A DNA stretch of 64,000 bases, taken from positions 294,198 through 358,197 of the forward strand of contig NZ_MDEC01000001.1 in assembly GCF_002939785.1 (NCBI RefSeq), written 5' to 3'. Of this stretch, positions 34,279 to 44,184 are shown in pieces. The stretch's first letter is position 1. Every line of letters starts with the position of its first letter. A program made the translations under genes and the position numbers. The notes under the pieces are model-generated. The model ran no database searches. It had not been told where the DNA came from and saw nothing but the letters and a program-made list of their open reading frames with translations. The DNA is from Xanthomonas codiaei. Its GTDB lineage: Bacteria > Pseudomonadota > Gammaproteobacteria > Xanthomonadales > Xanthomonadaceae.

Positions 34279-35145
34279 CTACAGGTCCTGCTCGTACCGG
34301 ACGTACGGAACCGTGCCGTCGCTGTTGCTGTCGTTGTTCGGCGCGAAGGGGTTCTTGCCGCGCGAGATGACGTTCTCGGCGCCGACAGTCAGCTGGCCGC
34401 TCCAGGGGGTGCGCCAGGTCAGGCCCAGGCCCAGGCCTTCCCACTTCTCCGGCTGGCCGGGGACGTCCACGACGCGGCCGATGACATTGGCGCTGAAGGC
34501 GCCATAGCCGCCGCCAACGCTCAAGGTCTTGCTGTCCCATTGGTCGGCAATGGCGGGGGAGACATCTGCGAGCGGCACCAGCCGTGCGCGGGCGTAGGTG
34601 CCGCCGATCGAGACGAAGCCTTCGCGGCCGATGTTCTTCTGGCCGAACACGGTCAGATCGTTTTGCTCGACGCGCGTCAGCGGTGCCTTGCCGGCGCCGA
34701 TCAGCCAGGCGGGCAGGGTGTCGCGACCGGTACCGGCGGTGACGCCCACTCGGCCGCCGGCGCGGTTGAAGCCCAGCGTTCCGGACACCCGGCGCGAGGC
34801 GGCGGCGCTGTCTTCCTCGTCGTCGCCGATGCCGGCCAGCAGGCAATGGCTGGCCAATCCGCTGATGTTGGTGCCACGGCTGCTGTTGCAAAGCAGGCCC
34901 AGCGAATCGCCGGAGGTCAGGCCGAATGCCGCGTCCAGGGAGTTGCGACCGAAGTGCCAGCGTGCGCCGGCCTTCTGTTCACCGGTAGGTTCCAGATATA
35001 GGAACGCCTCGACCTTGCCGCTTCCCTTGTTCCACACCGGCAGGATCGTGCTCTCGCGCAATTGCTGCGCCGACTGCGCGTGCACGCCCGTGGCTGCCGC
35101 AAGGGCAACCAGCAAAGCGAGCGGAAGGCGCAGAAGGTGTCGCAT
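34279..35145 (-). CDS. Secreted protein of unknown function, possible outer-membrane barrel
   Basis: 288 residues; family not recognised. A clear signal peptide (MRHLLRLPLALLVALAAATG, cleavage after VHAQ near 24) sends it to the periplasm or outer membrane. The body alternates glycine/aromatic and polar stretches (VSIGGTYARARL, SVGGGYGAFSANVIG, GLGLGLTWRTPWSGQLTVGAENV) and has a two-Cys segment (CNSSRG to SHCLLAG) that may form a disulfide. The alternating pattern and amphipathic ends suggest a small beta-barrel or porin-like protein, but it ends in DL rather than Phe. It has its own terminator; its promoter is probably in the AT-rich 35146-35264 gap. Confidence 0.8.
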   Translation of the reverse strand: MRHLLRLPLALLVALAAATGVHAQSAQQLRESTILPVWNKGSGKVEAFLYLEPTGEQKAGARWHFGRNSLDAAFGLTSGDSLGLLCNSSRGTNISGLASHCLLAGIGDDEEDSAAASRRVSGTLGFNRAGGRVGVTAGTGRDTLPAWLIGAGKAPLTRVEQNDLTVFGQKNIGREGFVSIGGTYARARLVPLADVSPAIADQWDSKTLSVGGGYGAFSANVIGRVVDVPGQPEKWEGLGLGLTWRTPWSGQLTVGAENVISRGKNPFAPNNDSNSDGTVPYVRYEQDL

Positions 35146-35264
35146 ACCGAGAGTCAGACCCAGGCGTAGTTGTTAAGTTCCCGAGAGCGGGCAGGGAGAA
35201 TGCTAGGGTGTTTATGATTATTTAACAAGTAGTCACGTTCCCCGGAACGCAGCCGTAATGCTAT

Positions 35265-36155
35265 CTATTGCAACCGTTCCGGCGCCTGCTGAGAGGGTTG
35301 CGCTGCACTGAAAAGTACGGCCAGATCGGTCAACGGAAAGTGATACTCACGACCGCAGAATTCGCAGCGCACGTCCACGCTGCCGGTCTCTTCTGCGGCG
35401 GCGCGCGCCTCGTCTTCGCCCAGCGATTGCAGCATCGCGGCAACTCGTTCGCGCGAGCAGGAGCAGCCAAAAGCAAGTGGCTTGCTGCCCATCAACTGCG
35501 TGTCTTCTTCGTGGAACAGGCGGTGCAGCAGGTCGTCGCTGGCGACCGACAACAGCTCCGGCGCGCCGAGCGTGTCGAACAGGGCGCCGATGCGGGTCCA
35601 GCCGTCGGTGTCGCCTTCGTCGCCCGGCAGCTTCTGCAGCAGCAGGCCAGCGGCCTGATCCGGGCCGGCCGCCAGCAGCAGGCGGGTCGGCAGCTGTTCG
35701 GACTGCTGGAAATAGGTTTCGAAGGCCTCGGCCAGGTCCGGGGCCTGCATGCCGACCAGGCTCTGGTAGCGCTGCGGTTCGCGCGGGTCCAGGCCGGGGT
35801 TTTCGATGGTGATCGCCAGCAGGGCGGCCTCGCCCAGCTCGCGCAGGTCGGTCGGCGCATCGGCGCCGTCGGCCAGTTGCACGATGCCGCGCAAGGTGCC
35901 GGCGGCGGTGCATTCGGCAAACAGGGTGCGCAGCGTGTCGTTGCCGCGCAGCTGCACGGATAGGCGCCCATCCACCTTGGTGTGGCCGGTGAACAGAGCG
36001 GCCGCCACCGCGGCTTCGCCAAGCAGCTGGCGCGCGGCTGGCGGGTACTCGGCGGCGCCCTGGATGTCGTGCCAGGCCTTGGTCAGACGCACATGGACTC
36101 CGCGCACGCCGGCGGCCGGCAGCAGGAAACGGGAAAGCTGATCGTGATCGGTCAT
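35265..36155 (-). CDS. hslO: 33-kDa redox-regulated chaperone Hsp33
   Basis: 296-residue redox-switched holdase chaperone of the cytoplasm; it is activated when its zinc is lost under oxidative stress. The four zinc cysteines are visible: CSC (231, 233) and CEFC (264, 267). The substrate-binding core contains [24 protein letters not shown] and [12 protein letters not shown]. The length is normal. It is divergent from mtgA, with starts 75 bp apart. Confidence 0.95.
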   Translation of the reverse strand: MTDHDQLSRFLLPAAGVRGVHVRLTKAWHDIQGAAEYPPAARQLLGEAAVAAALFTGHTKVDGRLSVQLRGNDTLRTLFAECTAAGTLRGIVQLADGADAPTDLRELGEAALLAITIENPGLDPREPQRYQSLVGMQAPDLAEAFETYFQQSEQLPTRLLLAAGPDQAAGLLLQKLPGDEGDTDGWTRIGALFDTLGAPELLSVASDDLLHRLFHEEDTQLMGSKPLAFGCSCSRERVAAMLQSLGEDEARAAAEETGSVDVRCEFCGREYHFPLTDLAVLFSAAQPSQQAPERLQ

Positions 36156-36230
36156 GGAGACATCGGACGTAAGGGACGCCGGTTGCCGGATAATGCGGCA
36201 GGCATCGGGATTGAAGGTCGAAGCGAACTA

Positions 36231-36977
36231 ATGGGGACGGATGCATTGGATGGCAAGCAGGGGACACCACCGCGGCGCAGGCGCTGGCTGCGCTGGCTGC
36301 GCTGGCTATTGGCCGCGCCGCTGCTGTTCGCCGCCGCGAGCGTGTTGCAGGTGCTGGTGCTGCGGGTGGTCGACCCGCCGATCAGCAGCACGATGGTGGG
36401 CCGCTATCTGGAAGCCTGGGGCGAGGGCGATGTCGGGTTTTCCCTGCATCAGCAATGGCGCGACTACGAGAAGATCGCCGCCAGCCTGCCGATCTCGGTG
36501 GTGGCGGCAGAGGACCAGCAGTTCCCGATGCATCACGGGTTCGATCTGCAGGCCATCGAAAAGGCGCGCGATCACAATGCGCGCGGCGGGCGGGTGCGTG
36601 GCGCGAGCACGATCAGCCAGCAGGTCGCCAAGAACGTGTTCCTGTGGCAGGGCCGCAGCTGGCTGCGCAAGGGCCTGGAGGCCTGGTACACGGTGCTGAT
36701 CGAGTTGTTCTGGCCCAAGCAGCGCATTCTGGAGGTGTATCTCAACGTGGCCGAGTTCGGCGACGGCGTGTATGGCGCGCAGGCGGCTGCCCGGCAGTTC
36801 TGGGGCAAGGATGCGGCCGGGCTGTCGCCGACCGAGTCGGCGCGCCTGGCTGCGGTGCTGCCTTCGCCGCGGCGCTATGACGCGCGCCGGCCGGGCGCCT
36901 ATGTGCAGCGGCGCACGGCGTGGATCCAGCGGCAGGCGCGGCAGCTGGGCGGCGCTGCCTACCTGCAGGCCAGGTGA
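36231..36977 (+). CDS. mtgA: Monofunctional peptidoglycan glycosyltransferase
   Basis: 248-residue GT51 enzyme that polymerises lipid II into glycan strands. The ATG at 36231 gives a short cytoplasmic tail with RRRRW, then one membrane segment (about residues 19-45); an upstream frame lies over hslO. Catalytic Glu94 is in [16 protein letters not shown], followed by [17 protein letters not shown] and [15 protein letters not shown] with the second Glu; [15 protein letters not shown] and [18 protein letters not shown] motifs complete the GT51 fold. No transpeptidase domain follows. The next gene starts 2 bp after its stop, which suggests co-transcription. Confidence 0.95.
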   Translation: MGTDALDGKQGTPPRRRRWLRWLRWLLAAPLLFAAASVLQVLVLRVVDPPISSTMVGRYLEAWGEGDVGFSLHQQWRDYEKIAASLPISVVAAEDQQFPMHHGFDLQAIEKARDHNARGGRVRGASTISQQVAKNVFLWQGRSWLRKGLEAWYTVLIELFWPKQRILEVYLNVAEFGDGVYGAQAAARQFWGKDAAGLSPTESARLAAVLPSPRRYDARRPGAYVQRRTAWIQRQARQLGGAAYLQAR

Positions 36978-36979
36978 GC

Positions 36980-38026
36980 ATGAGCAGTATCGACCCCAGC
37001 GCCGCCCCTGCCGTTGGCGAGCGGCTGACCGTGGTGATTGCGGCCTACAACGAGGAAACCAGCATCCCGTTGTTGCATCCGCGGCTGTGCGCGGTGCTGG
37101 CGCAGCTGCATGGGCTGCAGACGCAGGTGCTGTATGTCGACGACGGCAGCACCGACGGCACCTGGGACGTCTTGCAGGCGCTGGTGCAGGCCGATGCGCG
37201 GGTGGGCGCAGTACGGCTGTCGCGCAATTTCGGCAAGGAAGTGGCGGTCTCGGCGGGACTGGATCATGTGCTGCCCGGCGCGGTCGTCCTGCTCGATGCC
37301 GATGGCCAGGACCCGCCGGAACTGATCCCGGAATTCGTCGCGCTGTGGCGGGCCGGCTACGACAATATCTTCGGAACACGCGTGTTTCGCGAAGGCGAGA
37401 GCTGGATCAAACGCAGTGCCGCCCATGCGTTCTATCGGGTGATCCGGCGCCTGTCGCGCACGCCGATCCCCGCCGACACCGGCGATTTTCGCCTGCTGTC
37501 GCCGCGGGTGGTGCAGGCGTTGCAGCAGTTGCGCGAGCGGCATCGCTTCATGAAGGGCCTGTTCGGCTGGGTCGGATTCCGCCAGGTGGCGCTGCCGTAC
37601 CGGCGCGCGCCGCGCCTGTCCGGGACCAGCAAGTTCACGGCCTGGCGGTTGTGGAATTTCGCGCTGGACGGCATCACCAGCTTTTCCACGGTGCCGTTGC
37701 GGGTAGCGACCTATCTGGGCCTGCTGACGGCGCTGGCGGCGTTCCTGTTCGGAGGCTGGGTGGTGATCAAGGCGGCGCTGGTGGGCGATCCGGTCGCGGG
37801 CTGGCCGACGATGATGTCGGTGATCCTGTTCCTGGGCGGCATCCAGTTGATTGCGCTGGGCCTGATCGGTGAATACCTGGGCCGCTTGTACGATGAGGCC
37901 AAGCAGCGCCCGCTGTACCTGGTCGATACCCAGCGCGGCGCGGTGGGAGTAGGCTGCGATCACCAGACCAAGCGCGGAGCGGGCCATGCAGACCGTACGA
38001 CAGCTGTTGGGGACCAAGCAGGTTGA
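36980..38026 (+). CDS. Family 2 glycosyltransferase, GtrB/dolichyl-phosphate-sugar synthase-like
   Basis: 348-residue membrane-associated glycosyltransferase that likely moves a sugar from a UDP- or GDP-sugar to undecaprenyl phosphate. The GT-A domain has VVIAAYNEETSIPLL, VLYVDDGSTDGTW, LLDADGQDPPELIPE (metal-binding DxD type) and ADTGDFRLLSPRVVQAL. Two C-terminal membrane segments (about 240-265 and 275-300) place it at the inner membrane, ending in LIGEYLGRLYDEAKQRPLYLV. The ATG at 36980 lies 2 bp past mtgA. Its last 41 bp overlap the CBS gene in another frame. The sugar is unknown. No flippase or polymerase gene is adjacent. Confidence 0.88.
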   Translation: MSSIDPSAAPAVGERLTVVIAAYNEETSIPLLHPRLCAVLAQLHGLQTQVLYVDDGSTDGTWDVLQALVQADARVGAVRLSRNFGKEVAVSAGLDHVLPGAVVLLDADGQDPPELIPEFVALWRAGYDNIFGTRVFREGESWIKRSAAHAFYRVIRRLSRTPIPADTGDFRLLSPRVVQALQQLRERHRFMKGLFGWVGFRQVALPYRRAPRLSGTSKFTAWRLWNFALDGITSFSTVPLRVATYLGLLTALAAFLFGGWVVIKAALVGDPVAGWPTMMSVILFLGGIQLIALGLIGEYLGRLYDEAKQRPLYLVDTQRGAVGVGCDHQTKRGAGHADRTTAVGDQAG

Positions 38027-38414
38027 GGTGTTCGCCGTTGCGGCCGATGCCGCAGTGATCGAAGCGATCCGGCTGATGGCCGAGAAGGGCATCGGCGCGG
38101 TGTTGGTGATGGACGGGGCGAGGCTTGCCGGCATCGTGTCCGAGCGCGATTACGCGCGCAAGGTGGTCTTGCGCGAGCGTTCGTCCCACAGCACCAGCGT
38201 GGCGGAGATCATGAGTTCGCAGGTAGTGACGGTGTCGCCTTCGGACACCGTGGAGCGCTGCATGCAGCTGATGACCGAGGGCCGCTTCCGGCATCTGCCG
38301 GTGGTCGAAAATGGCCGTGTGCAGGGGGTCATCTCGATCGGCGACCTGGTCAAGGCGGTGATCGAAGATCAGCGGCGCGATATCGATCAGTTGCAGCGGT
38401 ATATCGCCAGCTGA
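37986..38414 (+). CDS. CBS-domain protein
   Basis: 142-residue protein made of two CBS motifs (about residues 14-65 and 72-130). IGAVLVMDGARLAGIVSERDYARKVV and FRHLPVVENGRVQGVISIGDLVKAVI are the adenosyl-nucleotide-binding halves. CBS pairs usually sense AMP, ATP or SAM; no catalytic domain is attached. Its start lies 41 bp inside the glycosyltransferase gene, so expression is likely coupled to it. Homologues of this small stand-alone type are common in proteobacteria and of unknown role. Confidence 0.9.
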   Translation: MQTVRQLLGTKQVEVFAVAADAAVIEAIRLMAEKGIGAVLVMDGARLAGIVSERDYARKVVLRERSSHSTSVAEIMSSQVVTVSPSDTVERCMQLMTEGRFRHLPVVENGRVQGVISIGDLVKAVIEDQRRDIDQLQRYIAS

Positions 38415-38505
38415 CATCCGCGCGTGGTGCCGGTGCGGTCGTTGGCAAGCCTTCCGGGTAGGTGATCAGCGCAGGCGCGCCAGTGATCGGGCCCCGCCTT
38501 GGTGC

Positions 38506-40521
38506 TCACTGCGCGTACTTGCCGCCGCAGTCGCTGTCCTTGCCCGGGCCAGGTTCGAAGGTGGCCAGCAGCGCGGCGGGTGGCGCGATGCTGCCCAGGG
38601 CAACGGCGATCGCACCACGCACGCCCAGGGCCTTGAAATCGGGGCGGAACGAGGGGTCCTTGAAGGTGCCGGCAATGCGCAGCGGCGAACGCAGGCTCAG
38701 GATGCTGCGGTCCTTCGGGCGCGGGCGCAGCAGCAGGTCCAGGGTTTCGTTCTTCAGGCTGATGTTGCCCTCGCCGACGATGATGGTGTCGGTACTGTCG
38801 AAGGCCAGGGCGCGCGATTGCATGAGACCGTCCTGCACGCCGAAATCGCCGAAGATGCAGCGCACCGGGATCTGGCGGTCCTTGGTGATCAGGTACTTCA
38901 GCGATTCGGCGATGTCCAGGCCGGCCAGCTCCATGATCAGGTTGCCGACATGGCCGCGGCCCATGCCCACGCCAATCGAGCCATCGGCGCTGCCGAGCAT
39001 GGCGGCGATCGAGTTGCCGCGGCCGCGCAGATCCAGCTCGCCGCCGATGGCGCCGGAGGCCTGCCTGGCCAGGGTGGCATCGGGAAACAGCCGGTCCAGC
39101 CGGATGCCGCGGATGCCGGCCTTCAGATGCGTGGCGATGACCTCGTTGCGCGCATCCATGCGGATGGTGGAGCGGATATCGCCGCCGGCCACGCCAAAGT
39201 TGAGTGGATCCAGCTGCAGCAGGCCATCTTTCAGGTTCAACGAGGCATCCATGTCGTCCAGCGGCCAGGACGGTGCGTTGATGCGTTGGGCGCGCCAGCG
39301 CACCTGCGCATCCATGGCGCGCAGCTTGGACAGGTCGTAGGGCGTGGCCGGCAGGACACGCGCGCTGGCGGCAAGTTGGCTGGCCTGCTTCTTCTGTTGC
39401 GCATTGGCCGATTCATCTGCGCCGGTCTTGGGCGGTGCGCCGACGAAGCCTGCAAGATCGTCGAAATCCAGGCGTTTGGAGGCCAGGTCCGCGCGCAGGA
39501 ACGGGCGCTTGTTGCGCAGGTCGATCTCGGCGATACCGGACAGGTCGCTATCGCCGGCGGTGCCGGTGAACTTCTCGTAGCGCCACACATCGCCATCGCG
39601 CCGCAGCCGGCCGTCCAGTGCATACGGCGGGGTGGAGGGCATGGCAACGCCGGTCAGTGGATACAGGTCCTGCATGTCCTGGCCGCTCAGCGCCATCTGC
39701 AGGTCGAACACGCGGAACTGGAACGGATTGGTCAGCGTGCCGCGCACATGCGTGCGGGTGGCGCCGGCACGCCCACGCAGATCGACGCGGAAGGGATGCT
39801 CGCTCTGGCTCAGCTCCAGCGGCGAAGCGGTGTCGCCTTTCAGCGTGAATGGGTAGCCCTTCCAGCGGCCCTTGCCGTCGATGCCGATCGGCGCCGCACG
39901 CTGATCGCTGCGCGGCGGCGCCAGGCTGTTGATCGCCACGTCGATATCCGATCGGCTGGCGTCGTCGATATAGCGCAAGCGCCCGTCTGTCACCAGCAGC
40001 CTGCCAAGCCGCGGCATGCTGCCGTCGCCGCCGTCGGTATCGAACACCCAGTTGCCGGGATGGCCGTCGCTGCCGGCTTCGAGCAGCACATTCGGATGAT
40101 CGAGCCGGATTTCCGGCAAGCGAACCGTGCCACGCAGCAGGGGCCATAGCTCCACATCGATCTCGGCTGCGTTCAATTCCGCCATCGCGCCGCGTGTGGA
40201 CCAGGCGGCATTGCCCAGCTGCAGGCGTTGGCCGCGAACCGTGGTGATGCGACCCAGATCCACGTCCAGGTGGCCTAGATGGAATTCGCGCCCAGTCTTG
40301 GCACTGACCGCACGCTCGACCGGGCCGCGCAGCCAGTTCCAGTCGAACAGGATCAGGAAAACCACCACGAGCAAGGCGACGATGCCAAGCCCGATCAGCC
40401 AGCGTCGCCGACGCGGTTGGCGCAAGGTGCGTGGATCGGCGGCGGGAGTCACGTTGTTCACGTGCGCATGGTTGGCGATGGCTCGTGCAGGCCGCGCGAA
40501 CGCCCGCACGCGCCGCCTCAC
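38506..40521 (-). CDS. AsmA-family inner-membrane/periplasmic protein
   Basis: 671 residues. A cytoplasmic tail and one membrane segment (RRRRWLIGLGIVALLVVVFLI type, about residues 38-58) are followed by a long periplasmic part with AsmA landmarks: GREFHLGHLDVDLGRIT, LPEIRLDHPNVLLE and, near the end, ADGSIGVGMGRGHVGN and LDLLLRPRPKDRSILSLRSPLRIAGTF. AsmA-type proteins are bridge-like factors thought to affect phospholipid or LPS transport and outer-membrane assembly. The start is a GTG overlapping the hemolysin III stop (GTGA); a later GTG at 40451 is an alternative. No RBS decides between them. Confidence 0.85.
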   Translation of the reverse strand: MRRRVRAFARPARAIANHAHVNNVTPAADPRTLRQPRRRRWLIGLGIVALLVVVFLILFDWNWLRGPVERAVSAKTGREFHLGHLDVDLGRITTVRGQRLQLGNAAWSTRGAMAELNAAEIDVELWPLLRGTVRLPEIRLDHPNVLLEAGSDGHPGNWVFDTDGGDGSMPRLGRLLVTDGRLRYIDDASRSDIDVAINSLAPPRSDQRAAPIGIDGKGRWKGYPFTLKGDTASPLELSQSEHPFRVDLRGRAGATRTHVRGTLTNPFQFRVFDLQMALSGQDMQDLYPLTGVAMPSTPPYALDGRLRRDGDVWRYEKFTGTAGDSDLSGIAEIDLRNKRPFLRADLASKRLDFDDLAGFVGAPPKTGADESANAQQKKQASQLAASARVLPATPYDLSKLRAMDAQVRWRAQRINAPSWPLDDMDASLNLKDGLLQLDPLNFGVAGGDIRSTIRMDARNEVIATHLKAGIRGIRLDRLFPDATLARQASGAIGGELDLRGRGNSIAAMLGSADGSIGVGMGRGHVGNLIMELAGLDIAESLKYLITKDRQIPVRCIFGDFGVQDGLMQSRALAFDSTDTIIVGEGNISLKNETLDLLLRPRPKDRSILSLRSPLRIAGTFKDPSFRPDFKALGVRGAIAVALGSIAPPAALLATFEPGPGKDSDCGGKYAQ

Positions 40522-41180
40522 ATCACTTGCTCGATCACCGCAACGAAGTGGCAGGCGCTACCGGCAAGCACGAACAGGTGCCAGATGGCATGGAAGTAAC
40601 GCTGGGTGTCGCGCTGATAGAAGTAGGTGCCCAGGGTGTAGAACAGCCCGCCGGCCAGCAGCCAGCACAGCGACCAGGTGTCGACCGAGCGTAGCAGCGG
40701 CTGGATCGCCACGATGATCAGCCAGCCCATGGCCAGATACAGGATGGTTGAGAGCAACCGAAAACGGCCGGTGAAGAACAGCTTGAAGATCACTCCGGCG
40801 GCGGCGATCGTCCAGATGGCCGCAAACAACCCCCAGCCCCATGGGCCGCGCAGGTTGATCAGCGTAAACGGCGTGTAGGTGCCGGCGATCAACAGATAGA
40901 TCGCGCAGTGATCCAGCACCTGCAGGCGCGCCTTGGCGCCTGGATGCGGGATGGCATGGAATAGCGTTGAGGCGACGTAGAGCAACACCAGCGTGGCACT
41001 GAACACGATGGAGGTGGCCAGCTGCCAGCCATCGCCATAGATGGCGGCCAGCGTGATCAGCACCGAGCCGCCGGCCAGGGCGGCAATGGCACCCAGGCCG
41101 TGGGTCACGGCACTGGCAATCTCGTCGCGCAGGTCGGTCGAGGGGGAGGCGTCTGCGTTCATTCCAAAAAGGTACCGCAA
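40518..41180 (-). CDS. Hemolysin III family membrane protein
   Basis: 220-residue integral membrane protein of the HlyIII/YqfA (PAQR-like) family with seven hydrophobic segments. Metal-binding type motifs are visible: SAVTHGLGAIAAL and STLFHAIPH, LDHCAIYLLIAGTYTPF, and HAIWHLFVLAGSACHFVAV near the C-terminus. Members are putative zinc-dependent membrane hydrolases; the haemolysin name is historical. An alternative start at 41162 (MNADASPST) would drop six residues. It overlaps the asmA-like gene by GTGA. Confidence 0.88.
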   Translation of the reverse strand: MRYLFGMNADASPSTDLRDEIASAVTHGLGAIAALAGGSVLITLAAIYGDGWQLATSIVFSATLVLLYVASTLFHAIPHPGAKARLQVLDHCAIYLLIAGTYTPFTLINLRGPWGWGLFAAIWTIAAAGVIFKLFFTGRFRLLSTILYLAMGWLIIVAIQPLLRSVDTWSLCWLLAGGLFYTLGTYFYQRDTQRYFHAIWHLFVLAGSACHFVAVIEQVM

Positions 41181-41237
41181 CTGCGAGCGATTCGCATCGC
41201 CGGCAGTGGCATGCGTCGGCGGGAATTCAAGTGCAGG

Positions 41238-42842
<1,605 letters not shown>

Positions 42843-42962
42843 GGGCGGTGCGCGCCCGGTCGGACGCCTGCGGAAACGGAGGAAGCCGGTGATTATAGCG
42901 GCTTCGGGGAGGCGGACCTTTGCTGGCTGCCGGCCAGACCTGCGGGACCTGGCCGGCGCCAC

Positions 42963-43892
42963 TCAGGGAGCGGGCGAGGGAAACTGCAGCTCGCCCTGCG
43001 GCCCCAGCATGCGGAACGGTACCGAGACCAGTTGCAGGCCGGCGTTGCGCTGGACCGAGAAGTGCAGGTGCGCAGCCGTGCTGTAGCCGGTATTGCCGGA
43101 GGCGCCGAGCCGCTCGCCGGTGTCGACCCGCTGGCCGAGCCGCACCGCCACGCCGCCTGGCGCCAGGTGGGCGTACAGCGCCATGCTGCCGTCGGCGTGC
43201 AATAGGCGCACCAGATTGCCGCCACCGGCAGCCGGGTCGTCGGCGCTGCCGTCGGTCACGTCCTGGCGCAACTCCATGACCACGCCTTCGCGTGCGGCCA
43301 GCACCGGCGTGCCCTGCGGCAGGGTGAAGTCCACCGCATACCAGTTGGGCAGGTCGGCATGGCTGAAATGCCCGCCGTAGCCCTGATCCACCTGCACGGG
43401 TCGATCGCGGAACGGCAATTGGTAGCGTACGGGCTGCGGTTGGGCCTGCGGATCGCCGGGAATCACCTCCAGCCTGAGCCCCAGCCCTGCCAGGGTGCGC
43501 TGGCTGCTGGCCGGATAGAGCCGGGCGAGCAGGCGCCGCTCGTGCGCGGCCAGCAGCAGCGTCAGCGGCAATTGCGGCACGGCGCGGTAGTCCTCGCTGG
43601 GCGGCGCGCTCAGGCGAACCTGCGCAGGCCCGGCCAGCGGGTTGTCGACCCAGGCCAGGTAGGCCGGCGCCTGCCATTCCAGCCGCAGGGCCAGGCCGGC
43701 GCTGCTCGGCATGGGGAGCGGTTGCGTCGTCGTGGAGGGCGCTGCTGCAGCGCGGGGCCAGTGCCAGCGCTGCTGCGCGCTGGCGGGAGCGGCACACAAC
43801 AGCAGCACGGCGGCTAGCGTTGTGCGGATCGCGCAGATGGGGCGGCGAGACAGAAGATGGGACACGCGACCGAGCCGGACCAAAGGGCGCAA
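42963..43892 (-). CDS. M23-family peptidase (LytM domain), secreted
   Basis: 309-residue predicted periplasmic metallopeptidase. Basic start, then hydrophobic stretch TTLAAVLLLCAAPASAQ (25-40) as signal peptide. The C-terminal LytM/M23 domain has NWYAVDFTLPQGTPVLAAREG with the zinc Asp, and TAAHLHFSVQRN with the HxH motif; a short GDPQ- and proline-rich region lies before it. Activity on peptidoglycan cross-links is expected, but the usual first His of HxxxD is not evident (NWYAVD), although an SHAD motif stands six residues earlier. Divergent from the met operon with a regulatory palindrome between. Confidence 0.85.
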   Translation of the reverse strand: MRPLVRLGRVSHLLSRRPICAIRTTLAAVLLLCAAPASAQQRWHWPRAAAAPSTTTQPLPMPSSAGLALRLEWQAPAYLAWVDNPLAGPAQVRLSAPPSEDYRAVPQLPLTLLLAAHERRLLARLYPASSQRTLAGLGLRLEVIPGDPQAQPQPVRYQLPFRDRPVQVDQGYGGHFSHADLPNWYAVDFTLPQGTPVLAAREGVVMELRQDVTDGSADDPAAGGGNLVRLLHADGSMALYAHLAPGGVAVRLGQRVDTGERLGASGNTGYSTAAHLHFSVQRNAGLQLVSVPFRMLGPQGELQFPSPAP

Positions 43893-43924
43893 GTATGCGG
43901 CCGGTCACGCCGCGTAGTGGTATC

Positions 43925-43948
43925 GGATGAAAATATATCTTTTCATCC
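43925..43948. promoter_or_regulatory. Palindrome upstream of the met operon promoter
   Basis: GGATGAAAA and TTTTCATCC form perfect 9-bp arms with a 6-nt AT spacer, in the divergent region, 11 bp before the TTGACA of the met promoter. It contains TGAA/TTCA halves like MetR-type sites, but a MetR assignment is not supported by any other evidence here. Confidence 0.45.
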
Positions 43949-43959
43949 GCATGAAGCGA

Positions 43960-43965
43960 TTGACA
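43960..43965 (+). promoter_or_regulatory. Candidate -35 box of the met operon
   Basis: TTGACA stands 30 bp before the riboswitch. The expected -10 region (around 43983-43991) is GC-rich and weak (CATCGT or TAGCTT), as is common in Xanthomonas. Confidence 0.45.
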
Positions 43966-43995
43966 TCGCAAAAGCGCGGTGGCATCGTAGCTTCA

Positions 43996-44110
43996 CCATC
44001 GAGACCGGCGGAGGGACAGGCCCTTTGATGCTGGGGCAGCCAGCGGAGCGCGCAAGCGCCCGCGTTTGGTGCCAAATCCTGCGGGGACCACCGCGTCCGC
44101 CGAAAGATGG
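43996..44110 (+). ncRNA. SAM-I (S-box) riboswitch of the met operon
   Basis: Signature S-box segments occur in order: GAGACCGGCGGAGGGACAGG (P2 side), GGCCC, TGATGCTGGGGCAGCC, a GC hairpin (GCGCGCAAGCGC), then GGTGCCAAATCCTGC and GAAAGATGG; CCATC (43996-44000) pairs with GATGG (44106-44110) as P1. It controls metX-metB-hom in response to S-adenosylmethionine. No T-run terminator follows; a small hairpin (GATCC with GGATATC) sits right before the metX ATG, so control may be at translation initiation. A SAM-I riboswitch in the met operon leader of X. campestris has been reported also to respond to uncharged initiator tRNA; whether this one does is inference. Confidence 0.9.
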
Positions 44111-44184
44111 TTCGATTCGTGCCTTGCGCACGTCGAACGCGAGCTCCCGCGAAGCTCGATGGCCGATCCACCCCGGATATCGCC

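Noticed and set aside
44107..44184. Upstream extension of metX to the ATG at 44107
   Set aside because: This would translate the end of the SAM riboswitch; homologues begin near MSLVTT at 44185.
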